Origin: Bryobacteraceae bacterium
Lineage (GTDB): Bacteria; Acidobacteriota; Terriglobia; Bryobacterales; Bryobacteraceae
Length of the DNA: 64,000 nucleotides
Direction of reading: 5' to 3'
Assembly (NCBI GenBank): GCA_019752335.1
Contig: JAIEMJ010000006.1
Coordinates: forward strand, 1 to 64,000
Positions 16,005-25,192 of this stretch are shown in pieces. Both the position numbers and the translations under genes were made by a program. Numbering within the stretch: position 1 is the first letter of the stretch; each line of letters opens with the position of its first letter. Below the pieces are notes generated by a model that saw nothing but the letters and a program-made list of their open reading frames with translations, had not been told where the DNA came from and did no database searches.

Positions 16005-19000
16005 AATCAACTTCAGACCGAACTGCACAATGCGCGGGAGGTTATTCTGCGCGTTGACCACACCGAATTGCGGATTGCCGAAGCTTTGATTCGGCGGCGA
16101 GAAACGAGCCGTATTCGTGATATTGAAAACCTCGGCGCGGAATTGTAAGTTGAGTTTTTCGAAGAGGCGGGTGTTTTTGGTCAGCGTCGCATCGGTCTGC
16201 GCGGTGCCATCGGAGCGCAGGCCGCCGAAGGTGCGGGAGGCGTTGCCAAAGGCGTAGGAAGGCGGGTTCGAGAACTGCGTCGTGTCGAACCAACGCGTGG
16301 GAATTGGCGAGTCGAGTTTCGCGCTGACTCCGGTCCAATTCGGCCGTTGGCCGCCGCCTTGGGAGAACGTATTGTTGGTCGCCGCGGTGATGCCCAGCGG
16401 GCCGCCGCTAAAGGCTGACCAGATGCCGCCCAGTTGCCAGCCGCCCAGTAGCACGTTCTTCTTGAAGAAGGGCAACTCGTAAACGGCGTTGGCGATGAAG
16501 CGGTGGGTTTGGTCCAGCGTGGAGGGGCTCCATTCGGCGCGCAGGTTGGTGTTGTCCTGAATGTTGGAGCCGCCCACGGTCTCGCCGGCGAAGGGTCCGG
16601 CGCCATAGTCCATTTGCTTCGAGTAAGTGTGGGAGAAGAGAATACTCAAGCCACTCGCGTAGCGCTTCTCAATTTTGGTCAACAAAGCGTGATAGTTGGA
16701 TGCTGCCCAGCCGGTGTTCTGCGCAGTAATTCCATCGAATTGCGGGTAGGGCCGGAGTAACTGGGCACGCGTGACGGTGGCTTGCGCCAACGGCCCGACG
16801 GTGATTTGTCCGAAGAAAGGATTGGGGACTAACTGACGCAAGTCGTTGCCTTGGCGAAGAAATTCCGGGGAAAGTTGATTCCACGCGCGGCCTTCAGCTA
16901 AGTGGTAGCCACGGCTGCCGGCGTAGCCGACTTCGAGGACGAGTTTACCGGGCAGTTCGCGTTGGATATTGAAGTTCCACTGCGCGGAAGAAGGCGTTAC
17001 ATTGGCGCGGTCAGTAAAGCTGATGCCTTGGCCGAGTAGAGTCGAAAGGCCCTGGGTGGAACCGGACGGACGGTTGAAACCATTGGGATACGGGTTACTC
17101 CAATTCACCACCGGCGTGACGCCGTCCAGGCTGGTGAGAATCGAGGTGGACGTCTGAAAACCGCTGGTGCCGAAAGGCACGGCGCCGCCGCCGATGCCGA
17201 AGCGGGTGGAGTAGAAGAGTCCGGCGCCGGTGCGAATGACGGTCTTGGCGTTCAGGCGGTAGGCCAGGCCCAGGCGCGGGGCGAAGTTGTTGCGGTCAGG
17301 GTTGACATTGCCGCGGGGCAGTCCGCCCTGATTCACGAACGTAAGTCCGCCGCGCGGAGTAAGTCCGGCGGCGCGGGCCGGGGAATTGGCCTGGAAGTCG
17401 AAGTTCGTGAGTTGATTGAAGCGGTCGGTTAACGGGCTCTCATACTCATAACGCAGTCCCCAGTTCACGGTCAGCTTGGTGGTGGCGCGCCAGGTATCGG
17501 CGAGGAAAATGCCGGAGTATTTACTTGTCAGCGCCAAAGCCGGAGCCGGAGTGACGGAACCGGAAGCGACACCGAGCAGAAAAGTCGCCAGGCCAAGTCC
17601 GGCCACGGGGCTGGAGGTATTCGCATTCGGGCCTTGAGTCCAGGCGGGCGTGAAGCCGAAGTTGGTCGCGGTATCGCCGGTCTGCAGATTATTGAACTGA
17701 ATCACACGATACTCGGCGCCGAATTTCAAGGTGTGCTTCGACAGAATTTTCGTCATCGTGCCCTGCAGTGACTGCGTGGTGTTGCCAAAGGCAATTAAGT
17801 CCGTGGCGCCGATTACGCCGCCGACGATCGTATTGGGCACCGAGCCGGTCACGTTGTAGCCGGTAATGGTGATCGCCGGGAAGGAGAGCGGGTCCACCAT
17901 ACCCTGGCGCATGTAAGCGGGCAGGCCGAGCGAAGTAATGTCGAAGTTATCCGAGTACGGGCGCCGGTTATTCAGCAAGCGCGTGGCCGAGTAACGGACG
18001 GTAGAAAGCAAGGTCGGCGTGAAGATGTGATTGTCTTCCACCACCGTATTCCAGCGTGTGAAGGTCTGCGGACCCGCCGTCGGCGCGACATTGCGAAACT
18101 GCGGGCCGTAGGCGGGGGCGCGCAGAAACGGCGTATCGTCGTAGGAGTAGCGGGCGAAAAAGCGATTCTTCTCGTTGAAATTGTGATCCCCACGGAAGCT
18201 GTAGGAAGTCTTGTCGACGCGGTTCCCATCCGTGCGCGTGTAATTCACGGCGCCCAGTGACGGCGCGCCGCTCACGTTGGGCGCGGGAAAGAATTTCAGT
18301 ACATTGCGGGCCACGGGATCGATGCGGTTGCCGGGGATGATGTTGCCGGCAAAAGGAGTCCGGTTGAAACCGCTCACGCTGGCGGGATCGAAGATGGTCA
18401 CGGCGCGGCCGTCGGCGAGCCGGGCTTGGCTGAAGTCGCCGGTAAGCTGGCGGGGATCCGGTAAGGTGCCGGTGAAGGTAATGCCTTGGACGAATTTCAC
18501 GATTTCCGTATTGACAAAGAAGAAGGTTTTGTTGCGGCCGTTGTAGACTTTCGGAATCACCACGGGCCCGCCGATGGTGCCGCCGAATTGGTTAAAGCGG
18601 AACGGGGCGCGTTGCGTGCCGCTGCGATTGGCGAACCAGTCGTTGGCGTTCAGCTTGTCGTTGCGGAAGAATTCGTAGGCGGAGAAGTGTAGCTGGTTCG
18701 TGCCGCCGCGCGTGACAACGTTGAAGACGCCGCCCGCCGCGCGGCCGTATTCGGCGCTGAAGTTATTCGTTTCTACTTTGAATTCCTGCACCATGTCCGG
18801 GTTGGCATTGATCACGGGTTGATTCTGGGCGGGCGCGGTGTTGGGTGCGCCGTCGAGGAGAAACTCGTTGGCGTTGGAGCGCATGCCGTTGATCGAGTAA
18901 GCGACGGTGGAGATCTGATCAATCACCAGGTTATTCACGCCGGAACTTGGACGCACGCCCGGCACTAGCATCGCCAAGGCATACGTATTGCGGCCCAGCA

Positions 19001-19421
19001 GGGGCAGTTCCGTCACCTGCTTGTTGCTGATCACTTGGCCCAGCGTGGCGTTCTCGCTTTCGAGTACCAAGGCTTGCGCATTCACCTCGACGGTCTCGGC
19101 GACGGCACCAAGTTTCAGGACGAAGTCCAAGCGAGCGCCTTGCTGGACGGCGAGTTCGAGGCCGGTTTGCTTGATGGTGACGAAGCCCGTTTTCACGACT
19201 TCGAGGTCATAGCGACCCGGGGGAAGCGCGGGCAAGGAGTAATAGCCTTCGGTGCTAGTATCGGCCGAGAAGGCAGCGCCGGAGGCCGGGTTGCGAGCAG
19301 TGACCTTCGCGGCGGGAACGACGGCGCCGGAGGAGTCGGTCACGCGGCCACTGACGGAGGCATTCTGCGCGCAGAGCGTCGCGAGCATGAGCGAGAGGAC
19401 CAGCAGGAAGCGGAGAGTCAT
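15999..19421 (-). CDS. Oar-like TonB-dependent outer-membrane receptor 1
   Basis: 1140 residues. Signal peptide 1-18 (ends TLCAQ), CarboxypepD_reg-like domain about 20-105 (SVSGRVTDSSGAVVPAAKVTA, GRYDLEVVKTGF), plug domain about 120-240 (ITELPL-like VTELPLLGRNTYALAMLVPGV, FNVVTRGGTNQLHFSAYEFFRNDKLNANDWF seen in part), then a long beta-barrel ending in the aromatic GLKLIY expected of outer-membrane porin folds. Related receptors take up polymers, peptides or metal chelates; no substrate can be named. It faces the HDOD gene convergently with a 12-base gap and is divergent from the S1/P1 nuclease gene. Confidence 0.88.
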   Translation of the reverse strand: MTLRFLLVLSLMLATLCAQNASVSGRVTDSSGAVVPAAKVTARNPASGAAFSADTSTEGYYSLPALPPGRYDLEVVKTGFVTIKQTGLELAVQQGARLDFVLKLGAVAETVEVNAQALVLESENATLGQVISNKQVTELPLLGRNTYALAMLVPGVRPSSGVNNLVIDQISTVAYSINGMRSNANEFLLDGAPNTAPAQNQPVINANPDMVQEFKVETNNFSAEYGRAAGGVFNVVTRGGTNQLHFSAYEFFRNDKLNANDWFANRSGTQRAPFRFNQFGGTIGGPVVIPKVYNGRNKTFFFVNTEIVKFVQGITFTGTLPDPRQLTGDFSQARLADGRAVTIFDPASVSGFNRTPFAGNIIPGNRIDPVARNVLKFFPAPNVSGAPSLGAVNYTRTDGNRVDKTSYSFRGDHNFNEKNRFFARYSYDDTPFLRAPAYGPQFRNVAPTAGPQTFTRWNTVVEDNHIFTPTLLSTVRYSATRLLNNRRPYSDNFDITSLGLPAYMRQGMVDPLSFPAITITGYNVTGSVPNTIVGGVIGATDLIAFGNTTQSLQGTMTKILSKHTLKFGAEYRVIQFNNLQTGDTATNFGFTPAWTQGPNANTSSPVAGLGLATFLLGVASGSVTPAPALALTSKYSGIFLADTWRATTKLTVNWGLRYEYESPLTDRFNQLTNFDFQANSPARAAGLTPRGGLTFVNQGGLPRGNVNPDRNNFAPRLGLAYRLNAKTVIRTGAGLFYSTRFGIGGGAVPFGTSGFQTSTSILTSLDGVTPVVNWSNPYPNGFNRPSGSTQGLSTLLGQGISFTDRANVTPSSAQWNFNIQRELPGKLVLEVGYAGSRGYHLAEGRAWNQLSPEFLRQGNDLRQLVPNPFFGQITVGPLAQATVTRAQLLRPYPQFDGITAQNTGWAASNYHALLTKIEKRYASGLSILFSHTYSKQMDYGAGPFAGETVGGSNIQDNTNLRAEWSPSTLDQTHRFIANAVYELPFFKKNVLLGGWQLGGIWSAFSGGPLGITAATNNTFSQGGGQRPNWTGVSAKLDSPIPTRWFDTTQFSNPPSYAFGNASRTFGGLRSDGTAQTDATLTKNTRLFEKLNLQFRAEVFNITNTARFSPPNQSFGNPQFGVVNAQNNLPRIVQFGLKLIY

Positions 19422-19488
19422 CCCGCTTTTGTATCACATTGGGCGGAGAAGTGACGTGGGTGTGGATTCTGCTTACCATGGAAGGAGC

Positions 19489-20436
19489 ATGCATCGGATC
19501 CTCCTTCTTCTGCTCCTCACGACCCCAGCCTTGGCCTGGAATCATGTTGGCCACAAGGCCATTGCGGGTATGGCTTATGACCGGTTGACGTCCACCGCGC
19601 GCGCCAAGGTGGACGCCATGATTCGCCAGCATCCGGACTACGCCAACTGGCTGGCGAACGCGCCCAGCGACGAGAAGGCGCGGGCACGGCATGCGTTTAT
19701 GCAGGCCGCGTACTGGCCCGACACCATTCGCGGCGACGCGCGCTTTTACGACGAGAGCCGGCAGAATCAACCTGCCACGCCTACGCTCGCCGGCTTTCCG
19801 GACATGAAGCGCCGCACGAATTGGCACTACATCAACGTCGCATTCTCGCCGGATGGCACGCCGTTTCCGCCGCCGCCGGAGGTGAATGTCCTCTCGCAGA
19901 TCCGCGTGATCCTGAGCGCGATCGGCGCGCCGCCGCCGGCCCCGGGCAGCGTCCCCGCGGAACAGGATCCTACTTACCTGCTGCCCTGGCTGCTGCATCT
20001 CGTCGGCGACGTCCACAATCCCATGCACTGTACGTCGCGTTGGAAGCGGGATCAGGTGGATCCGAAAACCGGGAAGCCTTGGAGCGACCTCGGCGGCAAC
20101 GGCGTCTCGGTGGTGGGCGCCTTTAACCTGCATGCTTTCTGGGACGATGCCCTCGGCATCACCGATACGCCAGCTTATGTGAACGGAGTGGTTCACTCGC
20201 TTCGCAAGAAGGGCAAACAAGGCCGCAAGATCGTCGATCCGCAGCTTTGGGTAGACGAAGGCTCGCGCATCGCACAGATGGTCTGCTACAACTACGGTAC
20301 GGACGGTGCAGGGACGAAGGAGAGTCCGGCGAAGTTGTCGGAGGCCTACATCATGCAGTCGCGCACGGTGGCGCGGGAACGCGCCGCTCTGGGCGCCCGG
20401 CGCTTAGCGGCGGTGCTGAACGCGCGCTTGCAATAG
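19489..20436 (+). CDS. Secreted S1/P1-type zinc nuclease
   Basis: 315 residues. A hydrophobic signal peptide ends TPALA, which leaves Trp17 as the mature N-terminus; in this family that Trp is itself a zinc ligand. The other ligand motifs follow in order: NHVGHK, YWPDTIR, NWHYINV, LLHLVGDVHNPMH and NLHAFWDDAL. The full three-zinc set therefore appears intact, predicting an exported endonuclease/3'-nucleotidase. GAAGGAG at 19481-19487 is only one base from the chosen ATG. An in-frame GTG at 19456 is an alternative start but would lengthen the signal peptide N-region. It is divergent from receptor 1. Confidence 0.87.
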   Translation: MHRILLLLLLTTPALAWNHVGHKAIAGMAYDRLTSTARAKVDAMIRQHPDYANWLANAPSDEKARARHAFMQAAYWPDTIRGDARFYDESRQNQPATPTLAGFPDMKRRTNWHYINVAFSPDGTPFPPPPEVNVLSQIRVILSAIGAPPPAPGSVPAEQDPTYLLPWLLHLVGDVHNPMHCTSRWKRDQVDPKTGKPWSDLGGNGVSVVGAFNLHAFWDDALGITDTPAYVNGVVHSLRKKGKQGRKIVDPQLWVDEGSRIAQMVCYNYGTDGAGTKESPAKLSEAYIMQSRTVARERAALGARRLAAVLNARLQ

Positions 20437-20438
20437 GT

Positions 20439-21443
20439 TTAGTCGACCGGCAGGAAGACCCACAGCTCTGGCCGTCCGGCGTTGCAGTGGACCGCGCGGC
20501 TCAAGAGCCCTAAACAAGGCCAGGCGAAGAAGAGCGCGTAGCGGGCGGCGTTCCAGGCGCCGGGTGGCGTCGACACTGGCTGCAGAAAGCGATGGAGGCG
20601 CTCGTTGACGCCGGGTAGCGGGTGGAAGATCGTCTCGACGCCGGGGGAGCGTTGGGGCTCGTCGTCCTGTAAACGGTCGCAGGCGATGACGGCACCGGTG
20701 AAGTCGCTGAGGGAGAGCCCCAGGCGGCGGGCATACTGGTCGACTTCAAAGACACCCCAGCGGCTCACGGTGGGCAGGAGCAGGAGCCCCAGAAAGCTCC
20801 ACAGTGTAAAGCCCAGGATGGTGCGCAGCAACTCCGTTTCGGTGGTAACTCCAGCGCCCGGCAACCACGAACTCGCGGTGAAGCCGGCTAGATTCCAGAG
20901 GATGGCTAAGCACCAGCCGCGCGTGCGGCTGCCGCTCTGGCAAGCCGCTTGACGGCGCCGGCTGACCACTTGCCCGACATCCTCGGGCCAAGCCGTGGGT
21001 AACACGACTTGCTCGCGCCCGGGGAACCCGGCGATGCCGCCGGTGAAGCCACGGTCCTGCTCTTCCGTACCCCCAATTAGCTGAGCAAGGGGCGCTTGTG
21101 CGGCGGCGCACACCAGGATGAGTACGAGTTGCAGGAAGAAGACCGCCGGGCGGCCGCCCCACGATCCCACCGCGAGAATGGCGTAGGCGAAGAGGGCGAG
21201 GCAGCCAGCATGCAGGAGTGCGCCGCGCAGATAGCCAAGCCAGAATGGCCCCGGGCTTCGTCCAAAGAGGCGCGGCAGCCAGGCGCCGCCGAGGTAGTCG
21301 AGCGGCAGATGGATCAGCAGATAAAGCGCGAGTAGGCCAGGAAGCGTAAGCGAGGGGCCGAGCAGAAGGAGTAGAGCGGAGACCGTCACGAGGAGGCCAA
21401 CGCCGGTGATGCCCAGCCAGAGGCGGGCGCGCGCGTAGGTCAT
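20439..21443 (-). CDS. Multi-pass membrane protein, possibly a degenerate M48-like protein
   Basis: 334 residues with hydrophobic segments near 10-45, 65-120, 185-205 and 225-245 and a soluble C-terminal part. The segment SRWGVFEVDQYARRLGLS followed by FHPLPGVNERL resembles the C-terminal E-x-D helix and HP-x-x-x-R-L end of M48 metallopeptidases. The HExxH zinc motif is absent; the matching region reads SRRRQAACQSGSRTRG. I infer an inactive or unrelated membrane protein and assign no function. It ends 2 bases from the nuclease gene stop on the other strand. Confidence 0.55.
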   Translation of the reverse strand: MTYARARLWLGITGVGLLVTVSALLLLLGPSLTLPGLLALYLLIHLPLDYLGGAWLPRLFGRSPGPFWLGYLRGALLHAGCLALFAYAILAVGSWGGRPAVFFLQLVLILVCAAAQAPLAQLIGGTEEQDRGFTGGIAGFPGREQVVLPTAWPEDVGQVVSRRRQAACQSGSRTRGWCLAILWNLAGFTASSWLPGAGVTTETELLRTILGFTLWSFLGLLLLPTVSRWGVFEVDQYARRLGLSLSDFTGAVIACDRLQDDEPQRSPGVETIFHPLPGVNERLHRFLQPVSTPPGAWNAARYALFFAWPCLGLLSRAVHCNAGRPELWVFLPVD

Positions 21444-21493
21444 ACCCTTTTCGGATTCCCGCGAGCGCCAGAGGGGTGGATTTTCAGCGATGG

Positions 21494-21676
21494 CTACCGG
21501 AAACGGAGTGGCAGAGCGACTTCGAGGTAGCGGTGCTTGAGGTATTCGGTTCGCTCGACGCGATTGTTCTTCCCTTCCACCTTCAACAGGACCTCAGCAT
21601 CGAGGCGGGCTTGGACCACGCGTTGCTCCTGGGTTCCACGGCGAACTGTACGCTGGCTTGCGTGGCCCAGGTGGCC
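21494..21676 (-). pseudogene. Possible C-terminal remnant of an unidentified gene
   Basis: Read on the minus strand, this stretch is open for about 60 codons to a TAG at 21494-21496. Its product is charged and protein-like (TQEQRVVQARLDAEVLLKVE, then NRVERTEYLKHR, ending ALPLRFR). The + strand frame over the same bases does not resemble the oxidoreductase that follows. No start is present. I infer a gene end stranded by a rearrangement whose junction lies near 21670; the family is unknown. Confidence 0.3.
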
Positions 21677-23026
21677 TGGTTCTATGAGCCGCGCGGGGGA
21701 GAGAGCGTCTTGCGCGAGATGCTCAGCGAGGCGAAAGTAACCCTGTTACTTGGCCATCGCCTGCGAGCGAGGACGGGCGTGACGAAGTTCGGCGCCGAGG
21801 TGCGCGAGATCGCCATGGAGAACGGCGCGCGCTTCGCGGGCAAAGTCTTCGCCGACGCGACTTACGAGGGCGACCTGATGGCGCAGGCCAAGGTGAGTTA
21901 CACCTGGGGTCGCGAGAGCACTTCGCAATATGGCGAGACCTTGGCCGGCGTGCGCGATAAGACACCGAAGCATCAGTTTCTGGTGAAAGTGAATCCTTAC
22001 GACGAAGCCGGTAAGTTACTGCCGGAGATTCACAACGGGCCCGTGGGCAAACCGGGCGAAGCGGACAAGCGCGTCCAGGCCCATAACTTCCGGGTGATCG
22101 CGACTAACGAACTGCAGAACCGGATCGCCTGGCCGAAGCCTAATGGCTACGATCCGCGCCGCTATGAGTTACTCGCGCGCTAGTTGACGGAAACCACCAA
22201 AAAGCTCGGCCGTGCGCCGGTGTTTCACGAAGTGACGCTGATCGCGACGATTCCGAACGGCAAAGCCGACTTCAACAACAACGGCGTTTTTTCGAGCGAC
22301 TATATCGGCAAGAATGACGACTATCCGGAAGGCGACTATGCCACCCGCGCGCGCATCTGGCAGGAGCATATCGACTATCAGCAGGGCTTCTATTACTTTC
22401 TCGCCAACGACCCCCGTGTGCCGCCGACGCTCCAGCAAGAGGTTCGTGAATGGGGCTTGCCGCGTGACGAGTACGAAGATACGGGCCACTGGCCGCATCA
22501 GTTGTACGTGCGCGAAGCCCGGCGCCTGGTGGGAGATTTTGTCCTCACCCAGAGGGATCTACAGACGGACTTGACCAAGCCCGATGCCATCGGCATGGGT
22601 TCCTACAACAGCGACTCGCACAACCTGCAGCGCTTCGTGAATGTGCAGGGCTTCGCGGAGAACGAAGGCGACATGCAGGTGGCGGTGGAGGCTTGTCAGA
22701 TTCCGTTTTCCATGGTGCTGCCGAAGCGCGGCGAAGCGACCAATCTGCTGGTGCCCGTCTGCTTTTCGGCGAGCCACGTGGCGTACTCCAGCGCGCGCAT
22801 GGAGCCGCAGTACATGATCATCGACCACGCAGCGGGCCTGGCGGCGGCGATGGCGGTGAAGAGCGGCAAGCCGGTGCAGGACACGCCGATTCCGGCGCTA
22901 CGGAAGACGCTGAAGGACGAAGGCGCGGTGTTCGAGTACCGCCGGACGCAGCAGCAGGACGGGCTGGACGTGATCCGGAAGCGGCTGACACCGGCGGGTC
23001 CGATGCGGAGCAACCGGGAGCTGTAG
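21677..23026 (+). pseudogene. Decayed FAD-dependent oxidoreductase (5' truncated, internal stop)
   Basis: From about 21677 the frame encodes the middle and end of an FAD_oxidored-type protein (PF12831 class): GARFAGKVFADATYEGDLMA, SQYGETLAGVRDKTPKHQF, NPYDEAGKLLPE, then after a TAG at 22181-22183 the same frame continues LGRAPVFHEVTLIATIPNGK, WPHQLYVREARRLVGDFVL, GMGSYNSDSHN, LLVPVCFSASHVAYSSARME and an AAGLAAAMA end. The first 100 or so residues, including the GxGxxG FAD-binding loop, are missing. Intact relatives read through the stop position with Leu. Two separate lesions argue for a true pseudogene. Confidence 0.75.
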
Positions 23027-23042
23027 TGACGAAACGCCGGAT

Positions 23043-23834
23043 ATGAGTCCAGCGCACGCCAAGGTATGGCTAAGCTGGGATTTGGAGCGGGTGACAGAAC
23101 AGCAGCGTAGACTACGGGAAGCTCATCGGCTGGCGGCAGTGGCGATCCAGTCGAACTGGCTGGAACGTGCCAGGGCGTTCGTCGTGGCGAATCCGGCGCT
23201 GCTTGCGTCCCGGTCAACCGGAAACTTGACCTTGTTGCAGGTCGCCGCCAATTTTCGCCGGCATGACTTCGCCGCCGAATTGGTAGCTATGGGGGCGAAA
23301 CTGGATTTCACTTCGGCGGTCGCTCTTGGCTGGGTGGAGGAGGCTGGGTCCATGGTGTCAAAGGCCCCGCGTCTCGCTAAAAGCCACTCGCCGGACCGGT
23401 GGGGCGCCATCCACCTCGCCGTGCAAAGCGGCTCGCCGGAGATGGTGGAACTGCTGCTGTCGGCGGGCGCCGACGTGAACGATCAGCGTAACCCGCATGC
23501 GTTGACGCCACTCTTCTTTGCCGTGGATGACATCGTGGCGGAATTGCTGCTGACTCGGGGCGCCGAGATTAACATCCGAAGCAAGAATGGATTCACCGCT
23601 TTGCATTGCGCGGCGGAGAAGGGCAATTTGAACCGCGTCCACTTCCTGCTTGCCCACGGCGCGCAGCCAGATTTGCAGACTGACGGCCGGCAGACCGCTT
23701 GGGCTCTGGCCGTCCGGCGCGGGCACCGTGCGGTGGCCGACCGGCTATCGTGTTCCGCCACGAGTAGGGAGGATCACACGATCGATCATCGGCCGCAGGC
23801 TATGCCGATTCCGGCGCGCAGCCGCGAACGGTAA
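23043..23834 (+). CDS. Ankyrin-repeat protein
   Basis: 263 residues, no signal peptide. Ankyrin repeats are visible at about 60-90, 118-149 (RWGAIHLAVQSGSPEMVELL, SAGADVND), 152-180 and 182-214 (NGFTALHCAAEKGNLNRVHF, AHGAQPDLQ). A helical N-terminal segment and a basic, disordered C-terminal tail flank them. The repeats mediate protein contacts; no partner is evident. It begins 16 bases after the decayed oxidoreductase and ends 3 bases from the stop of the convergent anti-sigma gene. No good ribosome-binding site is visible. Confidence 0.75.
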   Translation: MSPAHAKVWLSWDLERVTEQQRRLREAHRLAAVAIQSNWLERARAFVVANPALLASRSTGNLTLLQVAANFRRHDFAAELVAMGAKLDFTSAVALGWVEEAGSMVSKAPRLAKSHSPDRWGAIHLAVQSGSPEMVELLLSAGADVNDQRNPHALTPLFFAVDDIVAELLLTRGAEINIRSKNGFTALHCAAEKGNLNRVHFLLAHGAQPDLQTDGRQTAWALAVRRGHRAVADRLSCSATSREDHTIDHRPQAMPIPARSRER

Positions 23835-23837
23835 CAC

Positions 23838-24650
23838 TTATGGCTGCGGCGCCAGAAGAGCGAGGGACGGCGCGAGGGCGGCCAGCAACGCCGTGCCTTC
23901 CGCCGGGCCGCGCTCGCTGACCACGAAGGCCAGGTGGCTGCCGGTGTCGAGCCCGGCGATGGCCATGCCATTGTCGGCCGTCGTATAGACGGCGTGCCCG
24001 CCGGCGCGCATGGCGCTCAACAGGGCGTGCCGCGGAAAGACTTCCTCGGGGCTGTGCTTCCGGGTGAGCATCACCGATACCAGCCGGTTCTGCCGTTCCA
24101 GGATGAAGTGGACGAATTCGCGGTCCTGCCAGTGGCAGAGATGGCCTTCGCGAACGACATAGCCAGGCGAGCGGTCCAGCACGGCCTGCACAAGTGGCAC
24201 ATAGGCCGCGCCCACCTGCTCCCGCATTTGGGCGGGAGTGGGCGGCGTGTCCGGGAAGAAGCCGCCACGGGCGCAAAGAATGTGGTCGCCTTTTCCCAAA
24301 GCCAGTCGCGCGAGAATTTGCGCGGTATCCAAACGCCATTGGCGCCAGCCGAAGAGGAGGAGCAAGCTAGCAGCCAGCGCCGCGATGGCCCAGCGCCAAG
24401 GCAAATGGCCACGGGTGGCAGCTTCCGCGCGGACGGCGTCGCGAATTTGTAGGGTGAATGCCTCGTCCGGAACAAAGCCGCGGACGGTGGAGTTGACCGC
24501 GGCGCGGGTTCGTTCGCGCGAAGCGAGCGCGGTTCGGCAGGCGGCGCAACCCGTCAGGTGCTGGTTGACGGCGTGGAGCGTTTCTACTTGCAATTCGTTC
24601 GTGAGATATGAATCCAGCAGGGGCCGGGCTTCGTGGCAATTCAAGTTCAT
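23838..24650 (-). CDS. Membrane-bound ZAS-type anti-sigma factor
   Basis: 270 residues. Residues 1-45 hold a zinc-finger anti-sigma domain: C5, then H31 in HLTGCAAC with C35 and C38 (H-x3-C-x2-C). A single transmembrane segment spans about 86-102 (WAIAALAASLLLLF). The periplasmic part, 103-270, is of unknown fold with two cysteines. It would hold the sigma factor encoded immediately upstream, whose stop overlaps its ATG by ATGA, until an envelope signal releases it. The paired arrangement makes the role secure; the signal is unknown. Confidence 0.82.
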   Translation of the reverse strand: MNLNCHEARPLLDSYLTNELQVETLHAVNQHLTGCAACRTALASRERTRAAVNSTVRGFVPDEAFTLQIRDAVRAEAATRGHLPWRWAIAALAASLLLLFGWRQWRLDTAQILARLALGKGDHILCARGGFFPDTPPTPAQMREQVGAAYVPLVQAVLDRSPGYVVREGHLCHWQDREFVHFILERQNRLVSVMLTRKHSPEEVFPRHALLSAMRAGGHAVYTTADNGMAIAGLDTGSHLAFVVSERGPAEGTALLAALAPSLALLAPQP

Positions 24651-25189
24651 CGCGCCCTCCGGCCGTGGCCGATGCCCAAGGCCGCCGCAGGTCCAGCGAG
24701 TGCCGACCGCAGCTTCGTGCGGGCCCGGCTGAGGCGCGACATCACCGTGCCCATCGGAATCGACAACATTTCAGATACCTCCCGGCACGTAAATTGCTCC
24801 ACATCCGCCAACAGGACCACCTCGCGATGCTCCGGCGACAACACGTCGAGTGCCGCCAAAACCTCCTCGTCCGTGAGACGTTCCGGTACCGGTAACTCGG
24901 CCGCCAGGTGCTCCTCGTGATACTGTTCCTGCTCGGTGAGCAAGCGGAAGCGGAGCAGTTTGCGCCGGTGATGATGCAGACGGTGAAAGAGAATCTGGAA
25001 GACCCAGCCCCGGCAATTGGTGCCCGCCTGGAAGCGGTGGAACGACTTCCAGGCGTGGAGATAAACATCCTGCACCAGGTCCTTGGCCTCCGTCTGGTCG
25101 CGCAGCATCGCCGTGGCTGTCCGGTAGAGGTCGGGCAGCAAAGGCAAGGCGACGCTTTCGAATTCTTGCAGACGGTCGGGCGAGGGCAT
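24647..25189 (-). CDS. ECF-family RNA polymerase sigma factor
   Basis: 180 residues. Region 2 spans about 15-80 (LPDLYRTATAMLRDQTEAKD, LVQDVYLHAWKSFHRF) and region 4 about 105-160 (VLAALDVLSPEHREVVLLAD, REVSEMLSIPMGTVMSRLSR). The loop between holds a basic His/Arg run (FHRLHHHRRK). It overlaps the anti-sigma gene by 4 bases and starts 3 bases after the stop of the secreted protein gene, so all three are probably one transcript. Confidence 0.88.
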   Translation of the reverse strand: MPSPDRLQEFESVALPLLPDLYRTATAMLRDQTEAKDLVQDVYLHAWKSFHRFQAGTNCRGWVFQILFHRLHHHRRKLLRFRLLTEQEQYHEEHLAAELPVPERLTDEEVLAALDVLSPEHREVVLLADVEQFTCREVSEMLSIPMGTVMSRLSRARTKLRSALAGPAAALGIGHGRRAR

Positions 25190-25192
25190 TTT

